A DNA stretch of 64,000 nucleotides from Bacteroides caecigallinarum (GTDB taxonomy: Bacteria > Bacteroidota > Bacteroidia > Bacteroidales > Bacteroidaceae), in assembly GCF_016902295.1 (NCBI RefSeq), contig NZ_JACJLQ010000002.1, forward strand, positions 1 to 64,000, read 5' to 3'. This document shows positions 35,757 to 44,682 of the stretch, piece by piece. Made by a program: the position numbers and the translations under genes. The notes beneath the pieces were generated by a model, which did not search any database, was not told the DNA's origin, and was given only the letters and a program-made list of their open reading frames with translations. Each line of letters begins with the position of its first letter. Position 1 is the stretch's first letter.

Positions 35757-37691
35757 TTAATTACGCAATGCACGCATGGCATTGAATACGGCAAGAACCG
35801 TAACACCAACATCAGCGAATACAGCCATCCACATTGTGCTGAGACCTACAGAGGCTAGTACAAGGACTGCTATCTTCACTCCTATCGCAAACCAGACATT
35901 CTCGCGGGCTATCCTTATCGTACGCCTTGAGATACTTATCGCCTCGGCTATTTTTGAAGGTTTGTCGTCCATCAGAACAACATCGGACGCCTCTATGGCA
36001 GCATCGCTTCCCAGTCCGCCCATAGCTATACCCACATCGGCACGTTTAAGCACAGGAGCGTCGTTTATTCCGTCGCCCACGAAGGCCAGAGTCTTTCCTT
36101 TATCTACAGACGAGAGAAGAGCCTCCACATGCTCCACCTTGTCTGCCGGAAGGAGTTCCGCATGGCAGATATCTATTCCAAGCTTGCCAGCCACATCCAT
36201 AGCCACTTCTTTACGGTCACCGGTAAGCATCACAGTTTTACTTATTCCCAGCCTTTTCAGTGAAGCTATTGCCTCAGGGCTATCTTCCTTTATACGGTCG
36301 TTTATTACGATATGGCCGGCATATTCTCCATCTACAGCCACATGTATTATAGTACCTATCCTATGACAATCATGCCATTTCACACCGATACTGTCCATCA
36401 TCTTCTGATTGCCCACACACACCGTACGTCCTGCCACATTTGCCTTTATTCCATGTCCGGCTATTTCTTCCACGTCAGTTACCGGGCAACCGTCGTGCGC
36501 CTCGTTTGGAAAAGCCGAACGAAGGGCTTCACCTATGGGATGTGTAGAGAAATGTTCCACATGTGCGGCAAGATGCAGCAACTCCTGTTCGTTGAACCTG
36601 TCCGAATGGACAGCCTCAACGGCAAATTCTCCTCGTGTGAGTGTTCCGGTCTTGTCGAATACAACAGTACCAATCTTTGAAAGTGTGTCCATATAATTGC
36701 TTCCTTTTATAAGGATACCACGGCGTGAAGCTCCGCCAAGTCCACCGAAAAATGTAAGAGGGACACTGATTACCAACGCACAGGGACAGGACACAACCAG
36801 AAATATCAGGGCACGATGGAGCCATAATGGGAACGATTCCATAAAGGCCGACGGTGAAAACAGCGGCGGAATAACGGCAAGAAACAGTGCGGCTATAACC
36901 ACTATAGGAGTATATACACGTGCAAAACGTGTTATAAACGATTCGCTGCGCGACTTGCTGGCATCGGCATTTTCCATGAGACTGATGATTTTCGACACAG
37001 TGCTTTCTCCGAAACTCTTTGTGGTCTTAACACGGATAACTCCCGTAAGGTTTATGCAACCGGACATAACCTCATCGTTAACCGACAATTCGCGCGGCAT
37101 ACTCTCGCCTGTCAACGCTATGGTGTTAAGTGACGATGTACCCTCTACAACTATTCCGTCCAAAGGAACTTTCTCTCCTGGTCTGATAACAATTGTTTCG
37201 CCTACATTGACCTTCTGAGGAGAAACTGTAACGATTTTTCCATTTCTCTCCACATTTGCCACATCCGGACGTATGTCCATAAGATGCGAAATGCTGTCGC
37301 GGCTCTTTCCTTCGGCATAACTCTCAAACAACTCGCCTACCTGAAAGAAAAGCATAACGAATACAGCCTCCGGATACTCAGTCTCAGCACCGGGGAGGAA
37401 ACCTATACATAAGGCTCCTATGGTAGCGACAGCCATAAGAAAATGTTCATTAAACACATCTCCTCCGGCTATACCTTCGCATGCCTCTTTTAATGTCCCG
37501 TATCCGACAATAAGATAAGGCACAAGATAAACAAACAGTAACTGCAAGGTTGACAAGTTACCGTATTTCTCAATTATTGCCGCCACTATGAGCAACAACG
37601 AGGTGATTACAATAAGGGTAATCTTTCCTCTCAGACCACTATGCGCATGATTGTGCTTATGGTCGTGTACATGTTCATTATTCTCTGTCAT
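35757..37691 (-). CDS. heavy-metal P1B-type ATPase (Zn/Cd export type)
   Basis: The 644-residue pump has a His-rich N-terminus (EHVHDHKHNHAHSG) in place of a CxxC metal-binding domain, LTGESMPRE, the membrane motif SCPCALVISVP, the phosphorylation site DKTGTLTRGE, STHPIGEAL and GDGINDAPVLKRADVGIAMG. The features suggest zinc, cadmium or lead export to the periplasm. It is divergent from the Fur-family gene, with two palindromes between; TATATTTG at 37718-37725 (minus) is the promoter. Confidence 0.95.
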   Translation of the reverse strand: MTENNEHVHDHKHNHAHSGLRGKITLIVITSLLLIVAAIIEKYGNLSTLQLLFVYLVPYLIVGYGTLKEACEGIAGGDVFNEHFLMAVATIGALCIGFLPGAETEYPEAVFVMLFFQVGELFESYAEGKSRDSISHLMDIRPDVANVERNGKIVTVSPQKVNVGETIVIRPGEKVPLDGIVVEGTSSLNTIALTGESMPRELSVNDEVMSGCINLTGVIRVKTTKSFGESTVSKIISLMENADASKSRSESFITRFARVYTPIVVIAALFLAVIPPLFSPSAFMESFPLWLHRALIFLVVSCPCALVISVPLTFFGGLGGASRRGILIKGSNYMDTLSKIGTVVFDKTGTLTRGEFAVEAVHSDRFNEQELLHLAAHVEHFSTHPIGEALRSAFPNEAHDGCPVTDVEEIAGHGIKANVAGRTVCVGNQKMMDSIGVKWHDCHRIGTIIHVAVDGEYAGHIVINDRIKEDSPEAIASLKRLGISKTVMLTGDRKEVAMDVAGKLGIDICHAELLPADKVEHVEALLSSVDKGKTLAFVGDGINDAPVLKRADVGIAMGGLGSDAAIEASDVVLMDDKPSKIAEAISISRRTIRIARENVWFAIGVKIAVLVLASVGLSTMWMAVFADVGVTVLAVFNAMRALRN

Positions 37692-37717
37692 AATTCAAAT
37701 CTTTCTGTTTCGTGACG

Positions 37718-37834
37718 CAAATATAAAATGGATTTTATACAACCTGGTTGCATAAAAACTTTGCGGGAGTATATGCAACCGGGTTGCATAAAAACGGACA
37801 GGCGTACAAATGTACTTATTTTTTTATATCTTTG
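37718..37834. promoter_or_regulatory. divergent promoters with two Fur/Zur-type palindromes
   Basis: ATACAACCTGGTTGCAT (37737-37753) and ATGCAACCGGGTTGCAT (37773-37789) are copies of one 17-base palindrome, centres 36 bases apart. The first sits at the -33 region of the ATPase promoter (TATATTTG, 37718-37725, minus strand), the second upstream of the regulator's TATCTTTG (37827-37834). They are likely binding sites of the Fur-family protein. Confidence 0.7.
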
Positions 37835-37865
37835 CCGCGATGAAAACAAACAATCAGAAAAGACG

Positions 37866-38306
37866 ATGGAAACTAATGATTTAGCTGACAGCCTGGAGCT
37901 TAAGGGAGTAAAACCGACAGCAAACAGAATACTTGTTCTGAAAGCACTCAAAGTACAGACCCGTCCCTTGAGTCTGACAGACCTTGAGGATATTCTTGCC
38001 ACGATGGACAAGTCGAGCATATTCCGTGTGTTGACACTGTTCCTTGAGCACGACATAGTGCATTCATTCGAGGACGGGCGCGGGATTCTGAACTATGAGC
38101 TGTGCACAAGCAAAACCGTGTGTAACCAATCCGACGCACATATACATTTCTATTGTGAGTCGTGCAGAAAATCATTCTGCATGGATGACATTCCATTTCC
38201 TGCGTTTGAGCTGAAACAAGGATTTACCATGCATTCTGTATCGTTTGTAATAAAGGGCGAATGTCCCGAGTGCAGCAGAAAACATAAGGATAATCAGCAT
38301 GGATAA
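37866..38306 (+). CDS. Fur family metal-responsive regulator (Zur-like)
   Basis: The 146-residue product has a winged helix (KGVKPTANRILVLKALKVQT, MDKSSIFRVLTLFLEHDIVH) and a dimerisation domain with H92-x-H94, C97-x-x-C100 and C133-x-x-C136, the latter two pairs being the structural zinc site. ATG 37866 is used; the longer frame to 37728 only translates the two palindromes. Location opposite a zinc-type ATPase suggests zinc sensing. It overlaps the AraC gene by eight bases. Confidence 0.9.
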   Translation: METNDLADSLELKGVKPTANRILVLKALKVQTRPLSLTDLEDILATMDKSSIFRVLTLFLEHDIVHSFEDGRGILNYELCTSKTVCNQSDAHIHFYCESCRKSFCMDDIPFPAFELKQGFTMHSVSFVIKGECPECSRKHKDNQHG

Positions 38307-39135
38307 AATAGGAAGTCTGGAGATAGGCCATTCTCACGTGAAGGATAAAGATTTCAATATTAAACGTGAGATAGTGGACGACGAGAATGTTGAGGTTACA
38401 TTCTCTCACCGTCATTTCTTTTATGCCGTTTACTGGATACACGATGGAAACGGAACTCATACCATAGACTTTGAAGAGTATCAGATAATACCAGACAGAA
38501 TTTTCTTCATAAAGCCGGAGCAAGTACATTTTCTATGTACCGAAGGGAAAATGAGATATTCCGCATTGCAGTTTACAGAAGATTTCATGATACCCTACTC
38601 TACTGATTTACAAAAGCTGATTCCTGTCTGCAAGGACCTGAACGAAGATGAAAAAGTCCGTATCCGCGCTCTATTCAATCAGATATACCAAGAGTCCGTC
38701 TCGAATCTCGTAAACTCAACAGCTATAATCCAGTCGGAAATACATACATTGCTTTTGGAACTTGAAAGAATAGGCATTAACAATTCGGCCACATCAATCA
38801 TACCGGATATTCTGAACAGATACAAATCTCTAATAGACAGTTCATTCGCAAAAGAGCACCAGGTACAATATTATGCCGGACAATTGGGATGCAGTCCTAA
38901 TTATCTTAACGTCCTAAGCAAAAAGCATCTCAACAAATCCGCATTGGAGATGATAAACGAACGCTTGATATTGGAGATAAAAAGGCTGTTGCTCCGTACG
39001 GATAATGACATTTCAGAAATTGCATATAAGTTAGGTTTTAATGAATTGTCCTATTTCTCACGCTTCTTCAAACGCCATACAGGCACTACGCCAAATGAAT
39101 TCAGAATCATGATGAATAAAATGTACCAAAAATGA
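38299..39135 (+). CDS. AraC family transcriptional regulator
   Basis: The 278-residue product has an N-terminal cupin-like sensing domain (EVTFSHRHFFYAVYWIHDGN, IIPDRIFFIKPEQVHFL) and a C-terminal double HTH (YYAGQLGCSPNYLNVLSKKH, ISEIAYKLGFNELSYFSRFF, KRHTGTTPNEFR). It overlaps the Fur-family gene, so it is expressed with it, and is followed by the CDF gene with its own promoter. Confidence 0.93.
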   Translation: MDKIGSLEIGHSHVKDKDFNIKREIVDDENVEVTFSHRHFFYAVYWIHDGNGTHTIDFEEYQIIPDRIFFIKPEQVHFLCTEGKMRYSALQFTEDFMIPYSTDLQKLIPVCKDLNEDEKVRIRALFNQIYQESVSNLVNSTAIIQSEIHTLLLELERIGINNSATSIIPDILNRYKSLIDSSFAKEHQVQYYAGQLGCSPNYLNVLSKKHLNKSALEMINERLILEIKRLLLRTDNDISEIAYKLGFNELSYFSRFFKRHTGTTPNEFRIMMNKMYQK

Positions 39136-39171
39136 GATGTTTTGTGTAATCTCATCACAATGTATGTTCCA

Positions 39172-39179
39172 TATCTTTG
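39172..39179 (+). promoter_or_regulatory. -7 element for the CDF gene
   Basis: TATCTTTG overlaps the TTG that could open a longer frame, supporting ATG 39204. Confidence 0.55.
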
Positions 39180-39203
39180 CACCAAAATAAAAACAACAAT
39201 GAT

Positions 39204-39866
39204 ATGGGACATAAACATGAATCATTATCACCGGAAAAATCTCAAGGTGAAAAACGGACTGCGTTTGTAGTGATATTCTCGGCTACGACAATGGTACTTG
39301 AAATAATATTCGGACTGTTATCAAACTCAATGGCGCTGCTTGCCGACGGCATTCACATGGGCTCGCACGTACTGGCTATAGGTCTTAGTTGGGGTGCATA
39401 CGCATTAGTACGCAGATTGCAGAAAAAGCAGGTAAACAATGTTGACAACGACAAGGTACTGTCGCTTTCGGCCTATACAAGCGGAATCCTTTTATTACTG
39501 TTCGCTGTTTTCATCATCATAGAGGCGGCAGAACGTTTCTTCACTCCTGCCATTGAGATTAGATATACGGAAGCCATGATTGTGGCAGCCATAGGAATGG
39601 TGGTAAATATAATATGCGCATTCGTATTGCATGATAATAAGGGGCATCAGCACGAAGACTATAACCGTCATTCGGCATACCTGCATGTAGTGGCTGACGC
39701 GTTGACAAGCCTTGGAGCCATCTTCGGACTGATATGTGCTATGATATGGGATATTACGTGGATTGACACACTTGTGGCAGTTGTATGTTCCGCAGTAATA
39801 ATTCGATGGTCGAAGAACCTGCTTTTTGATACAGGAAAAATACTTACATCCAAAGCCGACAGATAA
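39204..39866 (+). CDS. cation diffusion facilitator (Zn/Co/Cd efflux)
   Basis: The 220-residue transporter has five or six membrane segments, the metal site ALLADGIHMGSHVLA in helix II, a His-containing cytoplasmic loop (HDNKGHQHEDYNRHSAYLH) and the second metal site VVADALTSLGAIFGL in helix V. It lacks the usual C-terminal cytoplasmic domain, so it is on the short side, resembling DmeF-type members. It is three bases before feoA. Confidence 0.9.
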   Translation: MGHKHESLSPEKSQGEKRTAFVVIFSATTMVLEIIFGLLSNSMALLADGIHMGSHVLAIGLSWGAYALVRRLQKKQVNNVDNDKVLSLSAYTSGILLLLFAVFIIIEAAERFFTPAIEIRYTEAMIVAAIGMVVNIICAFVLHDNKGHQHEDYNRHSAYLHVVADALTSLGAIFGLICAMIWDITWIDTLVAVVCSAVIIRWSKNLLFDTGKILTSKADR

Positions 39867-39868
39867 TA

Positions 39869-40108
39869 ATGAAACTCTCAGAATTAAAGAAAGGGGAAAA
39901 AGGGATTATAAAAAGAATCAATGGGCAAGGACTGTTAAGAAAACGTTTGTCGGAAATGGGATTCATAAAAGGCAAAACAATTGAAGCTGTCAGATATGCA
40001 CCTTTAGGAAGTCCTGTGGTATATAGAATCCTAAATTCAGAAATTGCCATTACACCGGAAATTGCTTCACTGATAGAAATAACCAAAAAAGAACTACCTT
40101 TGCAGTAA
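39869..40108 (+). CDS. feoA: FeoA-domain protein, without FeoB
   Basis: The 79-residue SH3-like protein (LSELKKGEKGIIKRINGQGL, LRKRLSEMGFIKGKTIEAVR, SPVVYRILNSEIAITPEIAS) matches FeoA, usually an accessory to the ferrous transporter FeoB. No feoB is adjacent. It follows the CDF gene by three bases and probably shares its transcript. Its last codons contain the promoter of the next gene. Confidence 0.9.
   Translation: MKLSELKKGEKGIIKRINGQGLLRKRLSEMGFIKGKTIEAVRYAPLGSPVVYRILNSEIAITPEIASLIEITKKELPLQ
40095..40102 (+). promoter_or_regulatory. -7 element for the second AraC gene
   Basis: TACCTTTG lies inside the end of feoA, 19 bases before ATG 40121. Confidence 0.5.
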
Positions 40109-40120
40109 AAACCAATTGTT

Positions 40121-41035
40121 ATGAGGCATAAAGAATCGTATGGCATTTATCCGGCAGAAACGGCTGAGCACATTTCTCTGCTGAAATACTCCAAAAGTTC
40201 ATGCGGAGTGGATTTTCTTCTTAATACGGCGGAAAGTTCAGAAAAGCCGGGATGGTTCAATCTTGAAAAACGGTATAAAACTGATTTCTTTGAGTTTTAT
40301 TTCTTTCGTAAAGCAGAAGGCTATATGCTTTTGTCGGGCAGAAAGATAGAGTTGCACCCTAATATGGTACTTGTAGTATCCCCTTTCCAGATTCAGGAAT
40401 GGCATGTCAGCCTGGACAAGTTGGACTATACATTCTTAATATTTCAGGAGGAGTTCATCAACAATTTCCTGTCCGACAAATACTTCATGTACAGACTACT
40501 GTATTGCTACCAGCATGACTATCCAACTTTTTTCGATATGCCGAAGGAAGATATGGCTACATACCTGACTATCCTGCAACAGATGAAAAGAGAGCTGCAT
40601 AATCCTATTGCCGACAGCTACCACATGATTGTGGCATGTCTGTATCAGTTTCTGCTGTTACTGAACAGATTCTATGCCAGGCATTTCAACCTTCCTTTCG
40701 CACCTCCACAGAACAATTACGCATACCAATATAAAGAACTGCTGGAAAAACATATTTCAGAGAAGACACATGTATCGGATTATGCGGAGATGATGAACGT
40801 CAGCAGGGTGACACTGAACAAGGCCGTAATGCGAGAGTTCGGTCTGTCGGCTGTACATCTGCTGAAACAGCGGTTGCTGCAGGAAGTGAAGAACGATATT
40901 CTTTTCTCCGACATGTCTGTAAAAGAGATAGCCTACCGCCTGCATTTCTCTGAACCTAACCATCTGATGCGTTTCTTCAAGCAGATGACAGGACAGACCA
41001 TCAGTGAATTTGTGGCATCAATCAAGTCAATATAA
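40121..41035 (+). CDS. AraC family transcriptional regulator
   Basis: The 304-residue product has an N-terminal cupin-like domain (FEFYFFRKAEGYMLLSGRKI, LVVSPFQIQEWHVSLDKLDY) and a C-terminal double HTH (HVSDYAEMMNVSRVTLNKAV, MSVKEIAYRLHFSEPNHLMR). It ends six bases from the convergent radical SAM gene. Its target cannot be read from the context; feoA/CDF upstream or the radical SAM pair are options. Confidence 0.92.
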   Translation: MRHKESYGIYPAETAEHISLLKYSKSSCGVDFLLNTAESSEKPGWFNLEKRYKTDFFEFYFFRKAEGYMLLSGRKIELHPNMVLVVSPFQIQEWHVSLDKLDYTFLIFQEEFINNFLSDKYFMYRLLYCYQHDYPTFFDMPKEDMATYLTILQQMKRELHNPIADSYHMIVACLYQFLLLLNRFYARHFNLPFAPPQNNYAYQYKELLEKHISEKTHVSDYAEMMNVSRVTLNKAVMREFGLSAVHLLKQRLLQEVKNDILFSDMSVKEIAYRLHFSEPNHLMRFFKQMTGQTISEFVASIKSI

Positions 41036-41041
41036 TCAGTG

Positions 41042-41917
41042 TTACTGATTCAACCTTATCTTCTCGTGGTAAAAATAATTTACTATGACAGGTTTTCCTT
41101 TCTCTGAACGCCCGTATGGCAAGTCATTAACCATGTATGGGAAACCGTTTTGTTTTGCGAACATTGAAATCTCTTTTTCGAGGGACTCCCAGTAGTCCAT
41201 CCGTTTCTTATTGTAGATTTCATCATACAAGGCATAAACATCCGGATGATTCTCCCTAATATAACTCATGATGGTACCCTTGAATTGACCCCGAAGATTT
41301 AGATTTTCAAGCCATATCAAATCGGCAAAATCCTTGACTCGCCCGATAATGGATTTCACATCGGTAATACCCGGGAATATAGGCGACACGAAACACACGG
41401 TACGTATTCCTGCTTCATATACCTTTTTCATAGCCTCAATCCTTCGCTCTATACTTACGGCGCGGTCCATATCCATGCGGAACTGTTCGTCCAAGGTATT
41501 TATAGACCATGAAACTGTAACCTTCGGGAACTTCTTAAGCAAGTCGAGGTCACGCAAAACCAAATCGGATTTGGTACATATCATTATCTCGGCATTTGTA
41601 CCTTTCAGCTCTTCCAGAAGTCTGCGAGTCCTGCAAAACTCCTCTTCGTATGGATTATATCCATCTGTAACAGAACCGATAACAATCCTCTGACCATCGT
41701 ATTTATGCGGATTGGCTATAGGTTTCCAGTGCTTCACATCAAGAAAGGTTCCCCATGGTTCCGTATGACCGGTAAAACGTTTCATGAACGATGCATAACA
41801 ATACTTACATGCGTGAGGACATCCCACGTACGGATTGACAGAGAATCCTCCAACCGGCAAAGACGATTTGGTCATCACGCTTTGCACCTCTATTTCCCTG
41901 ATGATTTCTTTTTCCAT
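41042..41917 (-). CDS. SPL-type radical SAM protein (mobile pair, partner B type)
   Basis: The 291-residue product has the radical SAM cluster motif C-x3-C-x2-C in GCPHACKYCYA within VNPYVGCPHACKYCYASFMK, and RIVIGSVTDGYNPYEEEFCR, typical of SplB/Rv2578c-like proteins. It overlaps the end of the upstream radical SAM gene by 28 bases. Tight pairs of this type are known as radical SAM mobile pair proteins A and B and move between genomes; the reaction is unknown. Which of the two is A or B is from memory. Confidence 0.85.
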   Translation of the reverse strand: MEKEIIREIEVQSVMTKSSLPVGGFSVNPYVGCPHACKYCYASFMKRFTGHTEPWGTFLDVKHWKPIANPHKYDGQRIVIGSVTDGYNPYEEEFCRTRRLLEELKGTNAEIMICTKSDLVLRDLDLLKKFPKVTVSWSINTLDEQFRMDMDRAVSIERRIEAMKKVYEAGIRTVCFVSPIFPGITDVKSIIGRVKDFADLIWLENLNLRGQFKGTIMSYIRENHPDVYALYDEIYNKKRMDYWESLEKEISMFAKQNGFPYMVNDLPYGRSEKGKPVIVNYFYHEKIRLNQ

Positions 41918-42579
41918 GCTTTTTTAATAAATTGTTCCGGTAATTCTTGAATCATGTTATCTTCACCCATAATAGGCAAAAGATCTTCTTTCATAAAAAC
42001 AGGAATATTACATTTTTTTGCTTGTTCAGCTATATGTAATACCCACTTTGGCCTGGCATCAACTTTCCCTTTTCTTTTTCCGGTTTCTGTTCCTATAACG
42101 ACCCAGTCAAACCCTCTAAAATCAATTTCGCCTATATCCTCAAAAAGAGGTTCAAATGTGGCATGATAATGTTTAGCCTTAACATGTTTCTTTAAATCTG
42201 TAAGACGTTTTTTCTCTGACGCCCTGGTTACAGTCACACCCATCCACACATTTTCATCGTCTGTTCTGAAATCAATAAGTTCAGGTCGCTTGGTCAATAA
42301 TATGTAAGAATGCTGAGGATTAATAGATATACGATTGAATATTTCATTATTCCATTCTGTTTTCCAATCAGAGAAATCGCTCATTCCGGTGAGAAACCAT
42401 ACATGTGATTTCGGATTATCCATAAGATATAACTTCCTGCCCATATATTCCGGTTTTGAGAAATCATCAGTCATATGAAACCTGTTGCAGTTACACCTGG
42501 CATAACAGTAGTTACACCCTATAGTACAACCTATAACAATATTCATATTCTGAATCAGAGATTTAATACACACAGTCAT
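41890..42579 (-). CDS. DUF5131-type radical SAM protein (mobile pair, partner A type)
   Basis: The 229-residue product begins MTVCIKSLIQNMNIVIGCTI, with GCTIGCNYCYARCNCNRFH as the C-x3-C-x2-C cluster motif, then VWFLTGMSDFSDW, ILLTKRPELI, ENVWMGVTVT and FEPLFEDIG, as in DUF5131/Gp37Gp68 proteins. ATG 42579 starts just before the family core; the longer frame to 42642 is unrelated. It is translationally coupled to the SPL-type gene downstream. Confidence 0.85.
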   Translation of the reverse strand: MTVCIKSLIQNMNIVIGCTIGCNYCYARCNCNRFHMTDDFSKPEYMGRKLYLMDNPKSHVWFLTGMSDFSDWKTEWNNEIFNRISINPQHSYILLTKRPELIDFRTDDENVWMGVTVTRASEKKRLTDLKKHVKAKHYHATFEPLFEDIGEIDFRGFDWVVIGTETGKRKGKVDARPKWVLHIAEQAKKCNIPVFMKEDLLPIMGEDNMIQELPEQFIKKAWKKKSSGK

Positions 42580-42721
42580 ATTACTTATATTTTCCTGTAA
42601 AATTAATCCATAATAAACACTGAAAATGTACCATAACAGCAATGAAATATACCAATTTGATAAGGACAGGCGGAAATATTGCAGATACGATGAAGAAACA
42701 GAGAAATCAATTAAAAACAGA

Positions 42722-42767
42722 AACGGAAGAACAGGCAGACAGCCTAATGCTTGCCTATTCTTCCGTT
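42722..42767 (-). terminator. terminator after the broken yhcH gene
   Basis: AACGGAAGAACAGGCA (42722-42737) pairs with TGCCTATTCTTCCGTT (42752-42767) with one mismatch; on the minus strand it is followed by TCTGTTTTT. Confidence 0.8.
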
Positions 42768-42798
42768 ATCAAATGGTCCGTAAATGGAAACCGATATC

Positions 42799-43242
42799 TT
42801 ATTTCACTCTAACCTTTACAATAACTTTCTTCAGTTCAACTTCTGTGACACCAGGAGCATGAGCATCTTCAGGGAAGAAGATAGCGAACATACCTGGTTT
42901 AACAGTCAGATAGTCAGTAGCATGACCGGGATAGAAAGTCACGTCCTTTTCCGCATTGTATTCAGCCTCAGCGAGATCTGTTCTTGGCATATATCCCATT
43001 AGTTCAGTGCTGGTAAGAGGAATCTGGATGTCGATGAAATTATTGTGTGTCTCGATTTTTGCATCATCCTTAGTCTTTGGTCTTGCAGCTGCAAAGTTAA
43101 CGAACAGTTCGCCTTCTTTCAGCACTACCTTACCAAGTTCGTGAGCATTAAGGTCTGTTTATTTCAAAAATTCAATAGCCTGAGCAAACAGCGGATTTAC
43201 AGAGACATACATTCCAATGTTTTCAAGTTTGTCGATAATCAT
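42799..43242 (-). pseudogene. YhcH/YjgK/YiaL family protein, in-frame stop
   Basis: ATG 43242 gives MIIDKLENIGMYVSVNPLFA, then QAIEFLK and a TAA (43159-43161). The same frame continues without shift: TDLNAHELGKVVLKEGELFV, THNNFIDIQIPLTSTELMGY and KPGMFAIFFPEDAHAPGVTE to 42799, a complete YhcH fold with its metal-site HAPG segment. One base change to TAA explains it. Family members act in sialic acid or glycoside catabolism. A promoter TAATTTTG is at 43271-43278 (minus). A shorter product from an internal start is unlikely to fold. Confidence 0.85.
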
Positions 43243-43417
43243 AATCGTAATGTTTTTAATTCAGATAATGCAAAATTAAGAAAAAGATAAGGAATAACCA
43301 CTATATTAAGAAAAGAATATGTTGAGAATTAGAGATATTAAATGCAAAATCTCCGGTTTAAAAATGAGTTTCGATATTAAACACTTTTAATAATATGATG
43401 GATTATAGTATTTTTTA

Positions 43418-43425
43418 TAACTTTG
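43418..43425 (+). promoter_or_regulatory. -7 element for the McrBC operon
   Basis: TAACTTTG, 49 bases before ATG 43474. Confidence 0.5.
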
Positions 43426-43473
43426 ACAAGTTAATGAATTATACATCATAAATATAATATAAAAACTTCAAAT

Positions 43474-44682
43474 ATGGAAAACAGTGACAAGCTCGATAAA
43501 TACATACAATTGTTAGAAGCTAATAAGAATATTATACTTACAGGAGCACCTGGTACAGGAAAGACTCATCTTGCTAAAGCTATTGCTAAAAAGATGGAAG
43601 CTGAATACGAATTTGTTCAATTTCATCCATCTTATGATTATACGGATTTCGTAGAGGGGTTACGTCCTACTCCACCTGACAAAAATGGGAATATTGGTTT
43701 TGAAAGGAAGGATGGGGTGTTTAAGGAGTTTTGCAAGAAGGCTATAATAAGAAAATGGAATACAATAGACTCCAATGATTATAAAAATGCTATAAAACGA
43801 TTTAAAAATGAATTAAAAATAAACTTCATTAAAATAAAAAGTTTTAGAAGTGAAACTATTATACACACGTATATTGATGATAAGAATATTATTTGTGTAC
43901 AAAATAAAAGTGGACAAAAAAGTTGGAGTACCTCAGACAACAGGTTACTAAATTATTTAATAAGTAAAATATGTCCTCCAAATGATACTTATCTTAAATC
44001 AATAGGAAATTATATACTTGACAATTACCTACAGAGCAACATTACAATCACTCCTAATATAGGTAATTATATCTTCATCATCGACGAAATAAACCGTGGT
44101 GAGATTTCCAAAATCTTCGGTGAACTTTTCTTCAGCATAGACCCAGGTTATCGTGGAGAAAAAGGTCTTGTGAAAACACAATATCAGAATCTGATTACAG
44201 ACGAATCGGACCCTTTTTACGAAGGATTTTATGTTCCGGAAAATGTTTACATCATTGGAACTATGAATGACATAGATCGCAGTGTGGAAAGTATGGACTT
44301 TGCAATGCGCCGCCGTTTTGCCTGGATAGATGTAAAAGCAAATGAAAATACCGGAATGCTTGATGAAGAACTGTCTGACATGAAAGACGAAATAATAAGC
44401 ATTATGAAACGTCTTAATGAGGTTATATGGGATGAAGACAACAATACTGGAATAGAAGGATTAAGTGCCGCATACCATATTGGTGGCTCTTATTTCAGTA
44501 AGCTGTCACTCTATTTGAATAAAGAACATACAAACAAGCAAGAAGCTTACGAAAACTTATGGAACAATCATCTGAAAGGAGTACTATTTGAATATCTGAG
44601 AGGAACGATTAATGCAATGGAAAACTTGAAGATACTGGAACGAGTTTATTTTAATCAAGATATCTATGGTACTGAAGGATAA
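43474..44682 (+). CDS. mcrB: McrB-like AAA+ GTPase/ATPase of a restriction system
   Basis: The 402-residue motor begins almost at once with Walker A (GAPGTGKT, residues 24-31), then FHPSYDYTDFVEGLRPTPPD, Walker B with the McrB signature FIIDEINRGEISKIFGELFF (~residue 200) and GTMNDIDRSVESMDFAMRRR. It lacks the N-terminal methyl-cytosine-binding domain of E. coli McrB. Instead about 100 residues (~90-190, including FKNELKINFIKIKSFRSETI) are inserted inside the AAA module before Walker B. It overlaps mcrC by 17 bases. Confidence 0.92.
   Translation: MENSDKLDKYIQLLEANKNIILTGAPGTGKTHLAKAIAKKMEAEYEFVQFHPSYDYTDFVEGLRPTPPDKNGNIGFERKDGVFKEFCKKAIIRKWNTIDSNDYKNAIKRFKNELKINFIKIKSFRSETIIHTYIDDKNIICVQNKSGQKSWSTSDNRLLNYLISKICPPNDTYLKSIGNYILDNYLQSNITITPNIGNYIFIIDEINRGEISKIFGELFFSIDPGYRGEKGLVKTQYQNLITDESDPFYEGFYVPENVYIIGTMNDIDRSVESMDFAMRRRFAWIDVKANENTGMLDEELSDMKDEIISIMKRLNEVIWDEDNNTGIEGLSAAYHIGGSYFSKLSLYLNKEHTNKQEAYENLWNNHLKGVLFEYLRGTINAMENLKILERVYFNQDIYGTEG

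Noticed and set aside
37728-37865. N-terminal extension of the Fur-family frame with two GCIK repeats
   Set aside because: The repeats are just the translation of the two operator palindromes, and the promoter TATCTTTG lies inside the extension.
42626-42862. Small plus-strand frames after the radical SAM pair
   Set aside because: They run across the terminator hairpin and the 3' end of the yhcH gene on the other strand and show no family features.
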